This document shows positions 44,278-53,626 of a stretch of 64,000 bases of DNA, one piece after another. The first letter of the stretch is position 1, and each line of letters starts with the position of its first letter. The stretch spans positions 1 to 64,000 of the forward strand of contig NZ_JALNPR010000004.1 of the NCBI RefSeq assembly GCF_023541015.1, read 5' to 3'. The notes beneath the pieces were generated by a model that was not told where the DNA came from, ran no database searches, and was given only the letters and a program-made list of their open reading frames with translations. The position numbers and the translations under genes are program-made. This DNA is from Marivivens donghaensis. Its GTDB lineage: Bacteria > Pseudomonadota > Alphaproteobacteria > Rhodobacterales > Rhodobacteraceae.

Positions 44278-46874
44278 AGTTCGTAGAGCAGTGATAGCGC
44301 CTCTTTGGGCGATAGGTCGTCTGGGAAAATATCCTTGAGACGGTCTTCGACTTCGGACTGCGCCGGTTTTGCGGGCGTGGGTGCTGGGGCAACGGCGGCA
44401 AAGAGCGGCAGGTCGTCGATCAGCGCTTTCTGGGCCGTCCCGCCTTCGCGTTCGCCTTTTTCCAACGCCTCCAGAACAACCTTGGCTCGGTTCACAACCG
44501 CAGCAGGCAAACCAGCGAGGCGCGCGACCTGAACGCCGTAGCTGCGGTCCGCCGTGCCACGTTTGACCTCGTGGAGGAAGATCACATCGCCATCCCATTC
44601 CTTCACGGTGACAGTCGCGTTGTCGACACCGTCCAATTTGTCCGCAAGCTGGCACATTTCATGGTAATGCGTCGCGAACAGTGCGCGGCAACGGTTCACG
44701 TCATGCAGATGCTCTAGCGTTGCCCAAGCGATAGACAGGCCGTCGTATGTCGCCGTCCCGCGTCCAATTTCGTCCAAGATGACCAAGGCACGGTCGTCTG
44801 CTTGGTTCAGGATCGCTGCGGTTTCCACCATCTCGACCATGAATGTCGAACGACCACGGGCAAGGTCATCGGATGCACCCACGCGGCTAAAGATCTGGCT
44901 GACCAAACCAATATGTGCCGACTGCGCAGGCACCCAAGCACCCATCTGCGCCAGCACCGCGATCAGCGCGTTCTGACGAAGGTAGGTCGATTTACCAGCC
45001 ATGTTCGGGCCAGTGAGGAGCCAGATGTTCGATTTGGACAGGTCGGTATCGTTCGCCACAAACGGGTCGCCCGATTTCTTCAACGATTGTTCCACGACAG
45101 GGTGGCGCCCTTTGGAAATGTTAAAGGCGCGGCTGGAATCGACGACCGGGCGGGTCCAATCCTCGGCCTTCGCGAGATCGGCGAGGGCTGCAGAAACGTC
45201 CAATTCGGAAAGCGCCCTAGCAAGCGCCGAAAGAGGGGCAGCCTTTGCAATAATCGCCTCTCTTAGGCTGGAATAGAGACGTTTTTCGATCTCCAGCGCA
45301 CGACCACCTGCGTTCAGAATTTTCGTTTCAATCTCGCTCAATGGAACGGTGGTGAAACGCACCTGATTGGCGGTGGTTTGGCGGTGGATAAAGGTTTCGT
45401 TCAGCGGTGGCGTCATCATCTTTTCCGCGTGGGTCGCGGTGGTTTCGATGAAGTAGCCCAGAACGTTGTTGTGCTTGATCTTAAGGCTCGGAACCCCAGA
45501 GAGCTCTGAATACTCCGCCTGCATTGCTGCAATCACGCTGCGGCCTTCGTCCCGAAGGGTGCGCGCTTCGTCGAGTTCCTCGTCATAACCCGGCGCGATG
45601 AAGCCACCATCGCGGGTCAGTAGCGGCGGTTCTGCGATCAGTGCTTGATCCAAGAGGTCCAAGAGGTCGTCATGCCCGATCAGGTCGCCCGTCACTGACT
45701 GTAGATGGTCGGGCAAGCTGTCTGGCAAACTGGCCGCGATCTGCTCTGCCTGACCCAGAGTATTGCGGATTGCAGTCATGTCCCGCGGGCCCGCTCGATC
45801 GAGTGCAAGACGGGAAAGGGCGCGGTCAATGTCATGCACACCGCGGAGCCCATCGCGGATTGATTGGCGCAGTTTGGTCTGTTCGACAAAATAGCTCACC
45901 GCATCTTGTCGGGCCTGAATAGTGTCGATTGTGCGTGATGGAGAGGACAAGCGACGCTCTAGCAAGCGGGCGCCAGCGGCCGTAACCGTGCGGTCAATCG
46001 TAGCGAGGAGCGATCCAGCACGACCGCCCGCCATAGAGTGGGTCAATTCAAGCGACCGACGCGTCGCAGCGTCGATCTGCATATTGGCCGTTTCGCCTTC
46101 GGCAACGGGCGGACGCAGGAGGGGCAGATTCCCTTTTTGCGTAATCTCAAGATACTCAACGACCGCAGCCATGGCCGAAACTTGGGCGCGGGTGAACGCC
46201 CCGAACGCGTCGAGGGAGGCCACATCATAGAGACTGCAAAGGCGCTTTTCGCCCAAAGTGCTATCAAATGCTGCTTTACCGAGTTCCGACACGGCAGCGC
46301 CTGACTCTTCGACCGTTGCGCGGTGTGCGCTATCGTCGGACAGCAGTACTTCGCGCGGGGTGAGACGCGCCAGTTCAGGCCCAAGTCGAACCGCCGCGCA
46401 AGGAACCACGTGAAACGCGCCCGTTGAAATATCGACCCACGCCAACGCGCCCTCATCCCGCACTTCGGCAAAAGCGGCGAGGTAGTTGTGGCGGCGTGCA
46501 TCCAAAAGGCTGTCTTCGGTCAGGGTGCCGGGCGTGACCAGTCGCACGACATCGCGTTTGACGACCGCTTTGTAGCCGCGCTTTTTTGCCTCGGCGGGGT
46601 TTTCCAACTGTTCGCAAACGGCAACGCGGAACCCTTTGCGGATTAGCGTCAGCAAATAGCCTTCGGCGGCATGAACGGGAACGCCGCACATGGGAATATC
46701 TTCGTCGTCATGCTTCCCGCGTTTGGTCAGCGCAATATCCAACGCCTCTGAGGCCGCGACGGCATCCTCAAAGAACATCTCGTAGAAATCGCCCATGCGA
46801 TAGAACAACAATGCACCGGGGTGAGCGGCCTTGATTTCGAGATATTGCGCCATCATCGGCGTAACGTTGGACAT
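44256..46874 (-). CDS. mutS: DNA mismatch repair protein MutS
   Basis: Recognises mismatches and starts repair. The 872 aa protein has the mismatch-binding Phe-x-Glu in YRMGDFYEMFFEDA, Walker A TGPNMAGKSTYLRQ and Walker B/dimer region VILDEIGRGTATYDGLS, and ends with a C-terminal tetramer helix. The start MSNVTPMMAQYLE was chosen because the longer frame extends into non-family sequence toward maeB. It is divergent from maeB (125 bp). Confidence 0.98.
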   Translation of the reverse strand: MSNVTPMMAQYLEIKAAHPGALLFYRMGDFYEMFFEDAVAASEALDIALTKRGKHDDEDIPMCGVPVHAAEGYLLTLIRKGFRVAVCEQLENPAEAKKRGYKAVVKRDVVRLVTPGTLTEDSLLDARRHNYLAAFAEVRDEGALAWVDISTGAFHVVPCAAVRLGPELARLTPREVLLSDDSAHRATVEESGAAVSELGKAAFDSTLGEKRLCSLYDVASLDAFGAFTRAQVSAMAAVVEYLEITQKGNLPLLRPPVAEGETANMQIDAATRRSLELTHSMAGGRAGSLLATIDRTVTAAGARLLERRLSSPSRTIDTIQARQDAVSYFVEQTKLRQSIRDGLRGVHDIDRALSRLALDRAGPRDMTAIRNTLGQAEQIAASLPDSLPDHLQSVTGDLIGHDDLLDLLDQALIAEPPLLTRDGGFIAPGYDEELDEARTLRDEGRSVIAAMQAEYSELSGVPSLKIKHNNVLGYFIETTATHAEKMMTPPLNETFIHRQTTANQVRFTTVPLSEIETKILNAGGRALEIEKRLYSSLREAIIAKAAPLSALARALSELDVSAALADLAKAEDWTRPVVDSSRAFNISKGRHPVVEQSLKKSGDPFVANDTDLSKSNIWLLTGPNMAGKSTYLRQNALIAVLAQMGAWVPAQSAHIGLVSQIFSRVGASDDLARGRSTFMVEMVETAAILNQADDRALVILDEIGRGTATYDGLSIAWATLEHLHDVNRCRALFATHYHEMCQLADKLDGVDNATVTVKEWDGDVIFLHEVKRGTADRSYGVQVARLAGLPAAVVNRAKVVLEALEKGEREGGTAQKALIDDLPLFAAVAPAPTPAKPAQSEVEDRLKDIFPDDLSPKEALSLLYELKELAQK

Positions 46875-46999
46875 AATTTTCCTCTTTTCGGTCGGGAATA
46901 TACCTAACCAGCCAATGTTAGCGACGAAAGTGCAAAGATATCCCGTTGCGGCAATAGTGTAAGGAAAGGTAATGGGTTGTGGTGCTAACGGAGGAAGCA

Positions 47000-49255
47000 A
47001 TGTCCAAATCTAAGGTCACACGCGAGGATGCACTGACGTTCCACATGGAACCAACCCCCGGTAAATGGGAGGTCTCAGCGACCGTACCCATGATGACCCA
47101 GCGGGATTTGTCGCTTGCTTATTCGCCTGGTGTTGCAGTCCCGTGTGAAGAAATCGCCGCCAGCCCTGAGACGGCATATGACTACACCAACAAGGGCAAC
47201 CTTGTGGCTGTGATCTCGAACGGCACGGCTGTTCTGGGCCTTGGGAACCTCGGTGCGCTGGCGTCTAAGCCCGTGATGGAAGGCAAGTCCGTCCTGTTTA
47301 AACGGTTCGCAGATGTAAACTCTATCGACCTCGAAGTTGATACCGAAGACCCAGATGAATTCTGTCGCGCTGTTCGCCTGCTTGGACCGTCGTTCGGCGG
47401 CATCAACCTCGAAGATATCAAAGCGCCTGAGTGCTTCATCATTGAGCAACGCCTCAAAGAAGAGATGGATATTCCCGTCTTTCACGACGACCAGCACGGG
47501 ACCGCTGTTATTTGTGCCGCTGGCCTGATCAACGCGCTGCACATCTCTGGCAAAAAGATCGAAGATTGTAAGATCGTTCTGAACGGCGCAGGGGCAGCAG
47601 GGATTGCATGCCTCGAACTGGTCAAAGCGATGGGCGCAAAGCATGACAACTGCATCATGTGCGACACCAAGGGCGTGATCTACAAAGGCCGCACCGAAGG
47701 TATGAACCAGTGGAAATCGGCTCATGCTGCAGCCACGGATGCCCGCACCCTCGCGGATGCGATGAATGGCGCTGACGTGTTTTTGGGCGTTTCGGCCAAA
47801 GGTGCCGTGACCACCGAGATGGTTGCCAGCATGGCGCCGAACCCCGTTATTTTCGCAATGGCGAACCCTGATCCAGAGATTACGCCCGAAGAGGCGCACT
47901 CTGTCCGTGAAGACGCCATCGTTGCGACGGGCCGTTCTGACTATCCGAACCAAGTGAATAACGTTCTGGGCTTCCCTTATCTGTTCCGTGGTGCACTGGA
48001 CGTGAACGCTCGTGCGATCAACGACGAGATGAAGATCGCCTGTGCGAATGCGCTTGCTGAGCTGGCTCGTGAAGATGTGCCTGACGAAGTTGCTGTGGCC
48101 TACGGCAAAAAATTGACCTTTGGCCGCGATTACATCATCCCGACGCCGTTTGACCCGCGTTTGATCCACCGTATCCCGACCGCCGTTGCCAAAGCTGGCA
48201 TGGACACAGGCGTTGCGCGTCGTCCGATCGTCGACATGGAAGCATACGAGCTGTCGCTCAAGTCACGCATGGATCCGACCGCCAGCATCCTGCAGAGCCT
48301 CAGCGCTCGTGCGCGTGCTGCTCAAGCGACTATCATCTTTGCAGAGGGCGACGATCCGCGTGTTCTGCGTGCAGCGGTTCAATACCAGCGCAGCGGCATG
48401 GGCCAAGCACTCGTTATCGGTCGCGAACAGGAAGTAGCTGATCTGCTGACCCAAGAAGGTCTGTCTGATGCGATTGACGAGGTTAAAGTCGTCAATGCGC
48501 GTAACACGCAGCACCTCGAGCAGTACAAAGAGTTCCTGTATCAGCGCCTTCAGCGCAAAGGCTTTGACCGCAGCGATATCAACCGTCTCGCATCCCGTGA
48601 CCGCCACGTGTTCGGCGCGCTGATGTTGGCTCACGGTCACGGTGATGGCCTCGTCACTGGTGCGACCCGTAAATCTGCACACGTCCTCGAAGCGATCAAC
48701 CATGTGTTCGACGCAAGCCCGAAATCGGGTGCGGCTGGCGTTTCTGCCATCCTGAACAAAGGCCGCATCGTTCTGATCGCTGATACTCTGGTTCACGAAT
48801 GGCCGGATCAAGAAGACCTTGCCGACATTGCCGAGCGCGGCGCTGCTGTTGCCAAAGACCTCGGGCTTGATCCGCGCGTTGCGTTCGTTTCGTTCTCGAC
48901 CTTCGGTTATCCGGTGTCTGAACGCGCTGAAAAGATGCACATCGCGCCGAAAGTTCTGGATAAACGCGGCGTCGACTTCGAATACGAAGGCGAAATGACC
49001 GTGGACGTGGCTCTGAACCCGAAATCGGCGGAACATTACCCGTTCAGCCGTCTCACAGGTCCAGCAAACGTTCTCGTTGTTCCTGCACGTCACTCGGCCT
49101 CGATCTCGGTCAAGTTGATGCAGGAAATGGGTGGCGCGACCGTAATTGGTCCGATCCTCGCTGGCGTGGACAAGCCAATCCAGATTTGTTCTACGGTGTC
49201 GACAGTGAACGATATTATGAACATGGCGGTTCTGGCTGCCTGCAACGTAGGATGA
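47000..49255 (+). CDS. maeB: NADP-dependent malic enzyme (malate dehydrogenase, decarboxylating)
   Basis: Converts malate to pyruvate, CO2 and NADPH. The 751 aa length is the two-domain bacterial form: malic-enzyme domain (about 1-430) with DLSLAYSPGVAVPCEEI, FHDDQHGTAVICAAGLIN and the NADP loop LNGAGAAGIACLEL. A phosphotransacetylase-like C-terminal domain (about 435-750) is usually regulatory and binds acetyl-CoA. GGAGGAA precedes the ATG at 47000. It is followed 4 bp on by a PfkB kinase. Confidence 0.96.
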   Translation: MSKSKVTREDALTFHMEPTPGKWEVSATVPMMTQRDLSLAYSPGVAVPCEEIAASPETAYDYTNKGNLVAVISNGTAVLGLGNLGALASKPVMEGKSVLFKRFADVNSIDLEVDTEDPDEFCRAVRLLGPSFGGINLEDIKAPECFIIEQRLKEEMDIPVFHDDQHGTAVICAAGLINALHISGKKIEDCKIVLNGAGAAGIACLELVKAMGAKHDNCIMCDTKGVIYKGRTEGMNQWKSAHAAATDARTLADAMNGADVFLGVSAKGAVTTEMVASMAPNPVIFAMANPDPEITPEEAHSVREDAIVATGRSDYPNQVNNVLGFPYLFRGALDVNARAINDEMKIACANALAELAREDVPDEVAVAYGKKLTFGRDYIIPTPFDPRLIHRIPTAVAKAGMDTGVARRPIVDMEAYELSLKSRMDPTASILQSLSARARAAQATIIFAEGDDPRVLRAAVQYQRSGMGQALVIGREQEVADLLTQEGLSDAIDEVKVVNARNTQHLEQYKEFLYQRLQRKGFDRSDINRLASRDRHVFGALMLAHGHGDGLVTGATRKSAHVLEAINHVFDASPKSGAAGVSAILNKGRIVLIADTLVHEWPDQEDLADIAERGAAVAKDLGLDPRVAFVSFSTFGYPVSERAEKMHIAPKVLDKRGVDFEYEGEMTVDVALNPKSAEHYPFSRLTGPANVLVVPARHSASISVKLMQEMGGATVIGPILAGVDKPIQICSTVSTVNDIMNMAVLAACNVG

Positions 49256-49259
49256 TGAC

Positions 49260-50126
49260 ATGGCGGTATGGAATTTAGGGTCGATCAACACCGACATCGT
49301 TTATTCCATGCCGCATATTCCCGCCCCGGGGGAAACTCTCGCGTCACTCAGCCGACAGGTTTTTCTGGGTGGGAAGGGCGCGAATATGTCCGTCGCGGCA
49401 GCGCGGGCGGGATCGCACGTTCGGCATATTGGCGCGGTGACCGCCGACAGCCTTTGGACCCGTGATCGCTTGATGGAATACGGCGTTGATACGCGTTTCA
49501 TCCAAGAGGTCGATGCCGATCCAGCCCAAGCCATCATCATGGTTGATGCCGAGGGCGAAAATGCGATCATCCTGCATCAAGGCGCGAACATCGCCATACC
49601 CGACGATCTGATCCGTGGCGCATTGTCCGAAGCTCAGGTTGGCGATTGGATCGTGACGCAGAACGAAACCAACGGTCAGGCGGATGCTCTGGCCCTTGGT
49701 CGCGAAATGGGGCTTCGGGTGGCATATGCTTCCGCACCGTTTTCTGCGGAAGCGGTTGAGGCCGTTTTGCCATACCTCGATTTCTTGATCCTGAACGAGA
49801 TTGAAATGGCGCAGCTCCGCGATGCGCTGGGCAAGGATGCCGAAGACCTCGGTGTTGCGTCGGTCATCATCACGATGGGATCGAAAGGCGCGGTTTTGAT
49901 CGAAGGTGGAGCCCGAACTGAATTCCCCGCGATCAAAGTTGAACCCGTCGATACCACGGGGGCAGGGGACACGTTCACGGGATATGTCCTCGCTGGGTTG
50001 GATCGTGGGATGCCGATGGCGCAGGCGATCCAGCAGGCGACGAAGGCGGGCGCACTAATGGTGACGCGCAAAGGCACCGCCGATGTGATCCCTGATCTGG
50101 CCGAAGTGCAGGCATTTCGCCCTTAA
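49260..50126 (+). CDS. PfkB-family sugar kinase (ribokinase-like)
   Basis: A 288 aa kinase starting VWNLGSINTDIVYSMPHIP. It has the substrate-side GGKGANMSVAAARAG signature, VIITMGSKGAVL and the catalytic DTTGAGDTFTGYVLAG. The pattern is nearest ribokinase, but the substrate cannot be decided. No sugar transporter is nearby. It lies 4 bp after maeB, so it is probably cotranscribed, and ends in its own hairpin. Confidence 0.85.
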   Translation: MAVWNLGSINTDIVYSMPHIPAPGETLASLSRQVFLGGKGANMSVAAARAGSHVRHIGAVTADSLWTRDRLMEYGVDTRFIQEVDADPAQAIIMVDAEGENAIILHQGANIAIPDDLIRGALSEAQVGDWIVTQNETNGQADALALGREMGLRVAYASAPFSAEAVEAVLPYLDFLILNEIEMAQLRDALGKDAEDLGVASVIITMGSKGAVLIEGGARTEFPAIKVEPVDTTGAGDTFTGYVLAGLDRGMPMAQAIQQATKAGALMVTRKGTADVIPDLAEVQAFRP

Positions 50127-50165
50127 AATAGACCCTAATAAGGGGCTTTAGAGTCTATTTTTGTA
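50125..50165 (+). terminator. Intrinsic terminator after the PfkB gene
   Basis: AAAATAGAC pairs with GTCTATTTT, continued by CTAA/TTAG after one mismatch, and followed by TTG. The stem begins inside the stop codon of the kinase. It is nearly symmetrical but only the + strand gene needs it. Confidence 0.8.
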
Positions 50166-50297
50166 TTATGTTTACATTTGGATTCTCTCGTCCCGCTCGG
50201 CAACTTTGGTCGATGAATTCCACGCTGAGCTAAAGCCGATTTTTCGCTTTTCTACGCCCAATCTCGCGTCTAGCCTTTTGATCAAAAGGAGGATGCG

Positions 50298-51203
50298 ATG
50301 ACTCATGTGACCACGCACCAAGCGGAAGAAGACAGCCGAAACGAAACCATCCTCATTTACCTAAACGGTCGTATCGTCCCCAAAGCCGAAGCTTTGGTGT
50401 CGGTCTACGATTCTGGCTTCATGTTGGGTGATGGTGTGTGGGAGGGGCTTCGCCTTTATGACGGGCGCTGGGCGTTTCTAGACGATCACATGGATCGACT
50501 GTTCGAGGCGGCCAAGGCGATCGACCTCAATATTGGGATGACCCGTGCCGAGGTGATTGATGCGCTCGAACAAACGCGGGCGGCGAATGAGATGACAACA
50601 GATGCGCATGCGCGGTTGATGGTGACGCGCGGTGTCAAAAGTCGTCCGTTCCAACATCCGTCGCTGTCGCGTCAGGGACCGACGGTGACGATCATCATGG
50701 AACATTCGAAACCCTCCATTCCGCGTCCGATCCGTCTGGCCACAGTTCCGCATATCCGTGGGTTGCCGATGACCCAAGATCCGAAACTGAACAGCCACTC
50801 TAAACTGAATTGCATCCTCGCATGCATTGCCGCGGAAAAGGCTGGAGCGGACGAAGCCCTGATGCTCGACGTGCATGGGTTTGTGAACACGACCAACGCG
50901 TGCAACTTCTTTATCGTTCGAAAGGGCGAGGTTTGGACGAGCACGGGCGACTACTGCATGAACGGGATTACGCGGGCCAAAGTGATCGAAGTCTGTCGTC
51001 AGAACGGCATTCCAGTGTTCGAGAAAAACTATTCTCTTGTCGATACTTACGGCGCGGATGAGGCATTCCTTACGGGCACTTTCGGTGCGCAAACACCTGT
51101 GTCAGAAATCGATGGTCGGCAGGTCGGAACGGGCACAATGGGGCCTGTGACGCAGTGCATTCGGGACCTCTACAAAGCACTGATCGAAAGCGAGGCAAAC
51201 TGA
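50298..51203 (+). CDS. Class IV aminotransferase (branched-chain/D-amino-acid type)
   Basis: PLP-dependent fold-type IV transaminase of 301 aa. It shows YLNGRIVPKAEALVSVYDSG, GDGVWEGLRLYDGR, the likely PLP lysine in NSHSKLNCILACI and GADEALMLDVHGFVNTTNAC. It resembles IlvE relatives, but I cannot tell branched-chain, 4-amino-4-deoxychorismate lyase or (R)-amine specificity from sequence. An AAAGGAGG site lies before the ATG at 50298. The stop shares a base with the start of a sulfotransferase-like gene, so the two act together or at least are coexpressed. Confidence 0.85.
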   Translation: MTHVTTHQAEEDSRNETILIYLNGRIVPKAEALVSVYDSGFMLGDGVWEGLRLYDGRWAFLDDHMDRLFEAAKAIDLNIGMTRAEVIDALEQTRAANEMTTDAHARLMVTRGVKSRPFQHPSLSRQGPTVTIIMEHSKPSIPRPIRLATVPHIRGLPMTQDPKLNSHSKLNCILACIAAEKAGADEALMLDVHGFVNTTNACNFFIVRKGEVWTSTGDYCMNGITRAKVIEVCRQNGIPVFEKNYSLVDTYGADEAFLTGTFGAQTPVSEIDGRQVGTGTMGPVTQCIRDLYKALIESEAN

Positions 51204-51922
51204 TGCGGATCGCGATGTGGTCTGGGCCAAGGAACCTTTCGACAGCGATGATGTATTCTTTCGGGGCGCGAGAGGATTTCGCCGTTGTCGATGAGCCGTT
51301 TTACGCAGCCTATCTGGTGAAAACGGGATTGGATCACCCGATGCGAGATGAGGTGATCGCCTCGCAGAAAACGAACGCCGCGGCGGTCGTTGACGACCTT
51401 TTGGGGCCAATTCCAGAGGGGAAACCTCATTATTATCAAAAACACATGTGCCAACACATGCTGCCCCACATTCCGCGCGATTGGATTGCTGCGGTAGAGA
51501 ATGTGTTTCTCTTGCGTCATCCGGCCCGGGTGATTGCGAGTTTTTCGAAGAAATATGCCGACCTGACTTTGGCCGATATTGGGTTCACCCAACAGAGCGA
51601 GTTGTTCGATCAACTTGTCGCGGATGGAAAACAGCCCATCGTGATTGATAGCTTTGACATACGCCAAAATCCTGAAGGTATGCTGCGCGCACTGTGTAAT
51701 GCGTTGGGTCTGGATTGGGACCCAGCGATGTTGTCATGGCCAACTGGCGGGCATCCTGCTGACGGCGTCTGGGCCAAGGTTTGGTATGAGGCCGTTCATA
51801 ATTCGACAGGATTTGCTGGCGCAGAGGGTCCATTGCCCGCTGTTCAGGCAGAGCATGAAGCTCTGCTCGAGCAGGCGATCCCGCATCATGAACGTCTCGA
51901 AAAACTGAAAATACGATGCTAG
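51203..51922 (+). CDS. Sulfotransferase-fold protein
   Basis: A 239 aa protein beginning MRIAMWSGPRNLSTAMMYSF, a P-loop-like PAPS-binding start typical of the sulfotransferase superfamily. It then has VDEPFYAAYL and a second nucleotide contact region VFLLRHPARVIASFSKKY (the R and S of the 3'-phosphate motif). It is translationally coupled to the class IV aminotransferase (TGATG). The acceptor is unknown; an amine, amino acid or hydroxy acid linked to the transaminase product would be a guess. It converges on the SCP2 gene with a 4 bp overlap. Confidence 0.8.
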   Translation: MRIAMWSGPRNLSTAMMYSFGAREDFAVVDEPFYAAYLVKTGLDHPMRDEVIASQKTNAAAVVDDLLGPIPEGKPHYYQKHMCQHMLPHIPRDWIAAVENVFLLRHPARVIASFSKKYADLTLADIGFTQQSELFDQLVADGKQPIVIDSFDIRQNPEGMLRALCNALGLDWDPAMLSWPTGGHPADGVWAKVWYEAVHNSTGFAGAEGPLPAVQAEHEALLEQAIPHHERLEKLKIRC

Positions 51923-52203
51923 CCCAGTAACTTACCGAGTTTCATGGCGACAGCAGGATTACCAGAAATCTTTAGTTTGCCAGTCACCACACCCGTCATC
52001 GGGTTCAGCTTTCCAGCGAGCAGCTTGGCAAGGTTTTCGGTCGTTATTGCGATGGTGCAATCGGCATCTTGATCGACGGTGCCAACACCATTGGGGCCGA
52101 GCGTGACGACGCCATCTTGCCCGCAGTCGAACTTTAGAACGTCGCTCAAACGGCTCGGGTCTAGCCCTTTAGTTAGCCGTTCTACGATCTCTGAAAATAA
52201 CAT
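51919..52203 (-). CDS. SCP2 sterol-binding domain protein
   Basis: A 94 aa single SCP2 domain: LKFDCGQDGVVTLGPNG, DADCTIAITTENLAKLLAGK, then LNPMTGVVTGKLKISGNPAVAMKL, which forms the hydrophobic tunnel end. Such proteins bind lipids or acyl groups; the ligand here is unknown. Its ribosome site and start codon are buried in a long hairpin (52202-52249), which suggests translational control or dependence on argG read-through. Confidence 0.88.
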   Translation of the reverse strand: MLFSEIVERLTKGLDPSRLSDVLKFDCGQDGVVTLGPNGVGTVDQDADCTIAITTENLAKLLAGKLNPMTGVVTGKLKISGNPAVAMKLGKLLG

Positions 52204-52249
52204 GGCCGCCCCCTGTATCTGCCGTTAGATACGGCTAGGGAGCGGCCAT
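52202..52249 (-). promoter_or_regulatory. Hairpin covering the SCP2 ribosome site and start
   Basis: ATGGCCGC pairs with GCGGCCAT, then CCCT with AGGG after one mismatch. An inner GTATCT/AGATAC stem has a 6 nt loop and a 4 nt bulge. In the minus-strand RNA the AGGGGG ribosome site and the AUG of the SCP2 gene lie in the 3' arm. It is also the only hairpin after argG, 25 bp behind its stop, so it may double as an argG 3' structure. Confidence 0.7.
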
Positions 52250-52273
52250 CAATTGCGCAATTGAAACGCTGCG

Positions 52274-53500
52274 TCAGCCTTTGACGCGGTTGTTGCGTGC
52301 AGCCAAAAGCTTCAGGCGCAGAGCGTTCAGCTGGATAAAGCCTGCAGCGTCTTTCTGATCGTATGCACCAGCATCGTCCTCGAACGTGACGTGTGCTTCG
52401 GAATAGAGGCTGTGATCCGACCAGCGGCCCACGGTGTTAACCGAACCCTTGTAGAGTTTCAGGCGAACGGTGCCAGTGACGTGCTCTTGGGATTTATCGA
52501 TGGCAGCTTGCAGCATTTCGCGCTCAGGCGAGAACCAGAAGCCGTTGTAGATCAGCTCTGCATAACGCGGCATTAGGCTGTCTTTGAGGTGGCCAGCGCC
52601 GGAATCGAGGGTGATCTGTTCGATACCACGGTGTGCTTCGAGCAGGATGGTGCCGCCCGGAGTTTCGTAGATGCCGCGCGATTTCATACCAACAAAGCGG
52701 TTCTCAACAAAGTCGAGACGCCCAACGCCATGCTTGCGGCCGTATTCGTTCAGAGCGGTAAGGATCGTCGCGGGCGACATTGCCTCGCCATTGATCGCGA
52801 CTGCGTCACCTTTTTCAAAGGTTACTTCGATGAACTCAGGCGTATCGGGTGCTTCTTCCGGCGAAACGGTGCGCTGGTAGACGTATTCCGGCGCTGCATC
52901 GGCTGGATTTTCCAGCGCTTTACCTTCGGACGAAGTGTGCAGAAGGTTCGCGTCGACAGAGAACGGTGCCTCACCGCGTTTGTCTTTTGCGATCGGAATC
53001 TGGTTCTTTTCAGCAAACTCGATCAGTTTGGTGCGCGAGGTTAGATCCCATTCGCGCCAAGGTGCGATCACTTTGATCGACGGGTCCAGAGCATATGCGG
53101 ACAGTTCGAAACGAACCTGATCGTTGCCTTTGCCTGTTGCGCCGTGGGCCACAGCATCAGCACCGGTGGCGTGCGCGATCTCAACAAGACGTTTGGAGAT
53201 CAGCGGACGCGCGATCGAGGTGCCGAGCAGGTAGAGACCTTCGTAAACGGCGTTGGCGCGGAACATCGGGAATACGAAGTCGCGAACGAATTCTTCACGA
53301 ACGTCTTCGATGTAGATGTTTTCGGATTTAATGCCGAGCATTTCAGCCTTGGCACGTGCAGGTTCCAGTTCTTCGCCCTGACCAAGGTCAGCAGTGAAGG
53401 TAACAACTTCGCAGCCGTATTCGGTCTGCAACCATTTCAGAATGATCGACGTGTCGAGGCCGCCGGAATAGGCGAGGACCACTTTCTTGGGTGCAGACAT
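52274..53500 (-). CDS. argG: Argininosuccinate synthase
   Basis: ATP-dependent condensation of citrulline and aspartate in arginine synthesis. The 408 aa protein has the PP-loop [41 protein letters not shown] and [25 protein letters not shown] precedes the ATG at 53500. argH is not in the window, so the arginine genes are dispersed. Confidence 0.98.
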   Translation of the reverse strand: MSAPKKVVLAYSGGLDTSIILKWLQTEYGCEVVTFTADLGQGEELEPARAKAEMLGIKSENIYIEDVREEFVRDFVFPMFRANAVYEGLYLLGTSIARPLISKRLVEIAHATGADAVAHGATGKGNDQVRFELSAYALDPSIKVIAPWREWDLTSRTKLIEFAEKNQIPIAKDKRGEAPFSVDANLLHTSSEGKALENPADAAPEYVYQRTVSPEEAPDTPEFIEVTFEKGDAVAINGEAMSPATILTALNEYGRKHGVGRLDFVENRFVGMKSRGIYETPGGTILLEAHRGIEQITLDSGAGHLKDSLMPRYAELIYNGFWFSPEREMLQAAIDKSQEHVTGTVRLKLYKGSVNTVGRWSDHSLYSEAHVTFEDDAGAYDQKDAAGFIQLNALRLKLLAARNNRVKG

Positions 53501-53626
53501 CGGGCTCTCCTTTAATAAGATCGACAGGGCGATACCTTCTTTTCATGGCGCAAGCAAGGGAAGCCCATTGACGGAAGGGGGGTGATCGTGGCTCTTTCTG
53601 CGAAATATTTAAATAGGAGCTACGTT

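Noticed and set aside
46400-46425. parS-like half site (CCACGTGAAAC) in mutS
   Set aside because: About five mismatches to the 16 bp palindrome, so not a credible parS site.
47075-49297. Two long antisense reading frames (364 and 344 codons) opposite maeB
   Set aside because: They lie wholly on the complement of a well-conserved enzyme gene, have no recognisable domain and arise from the codon bias of maeB.
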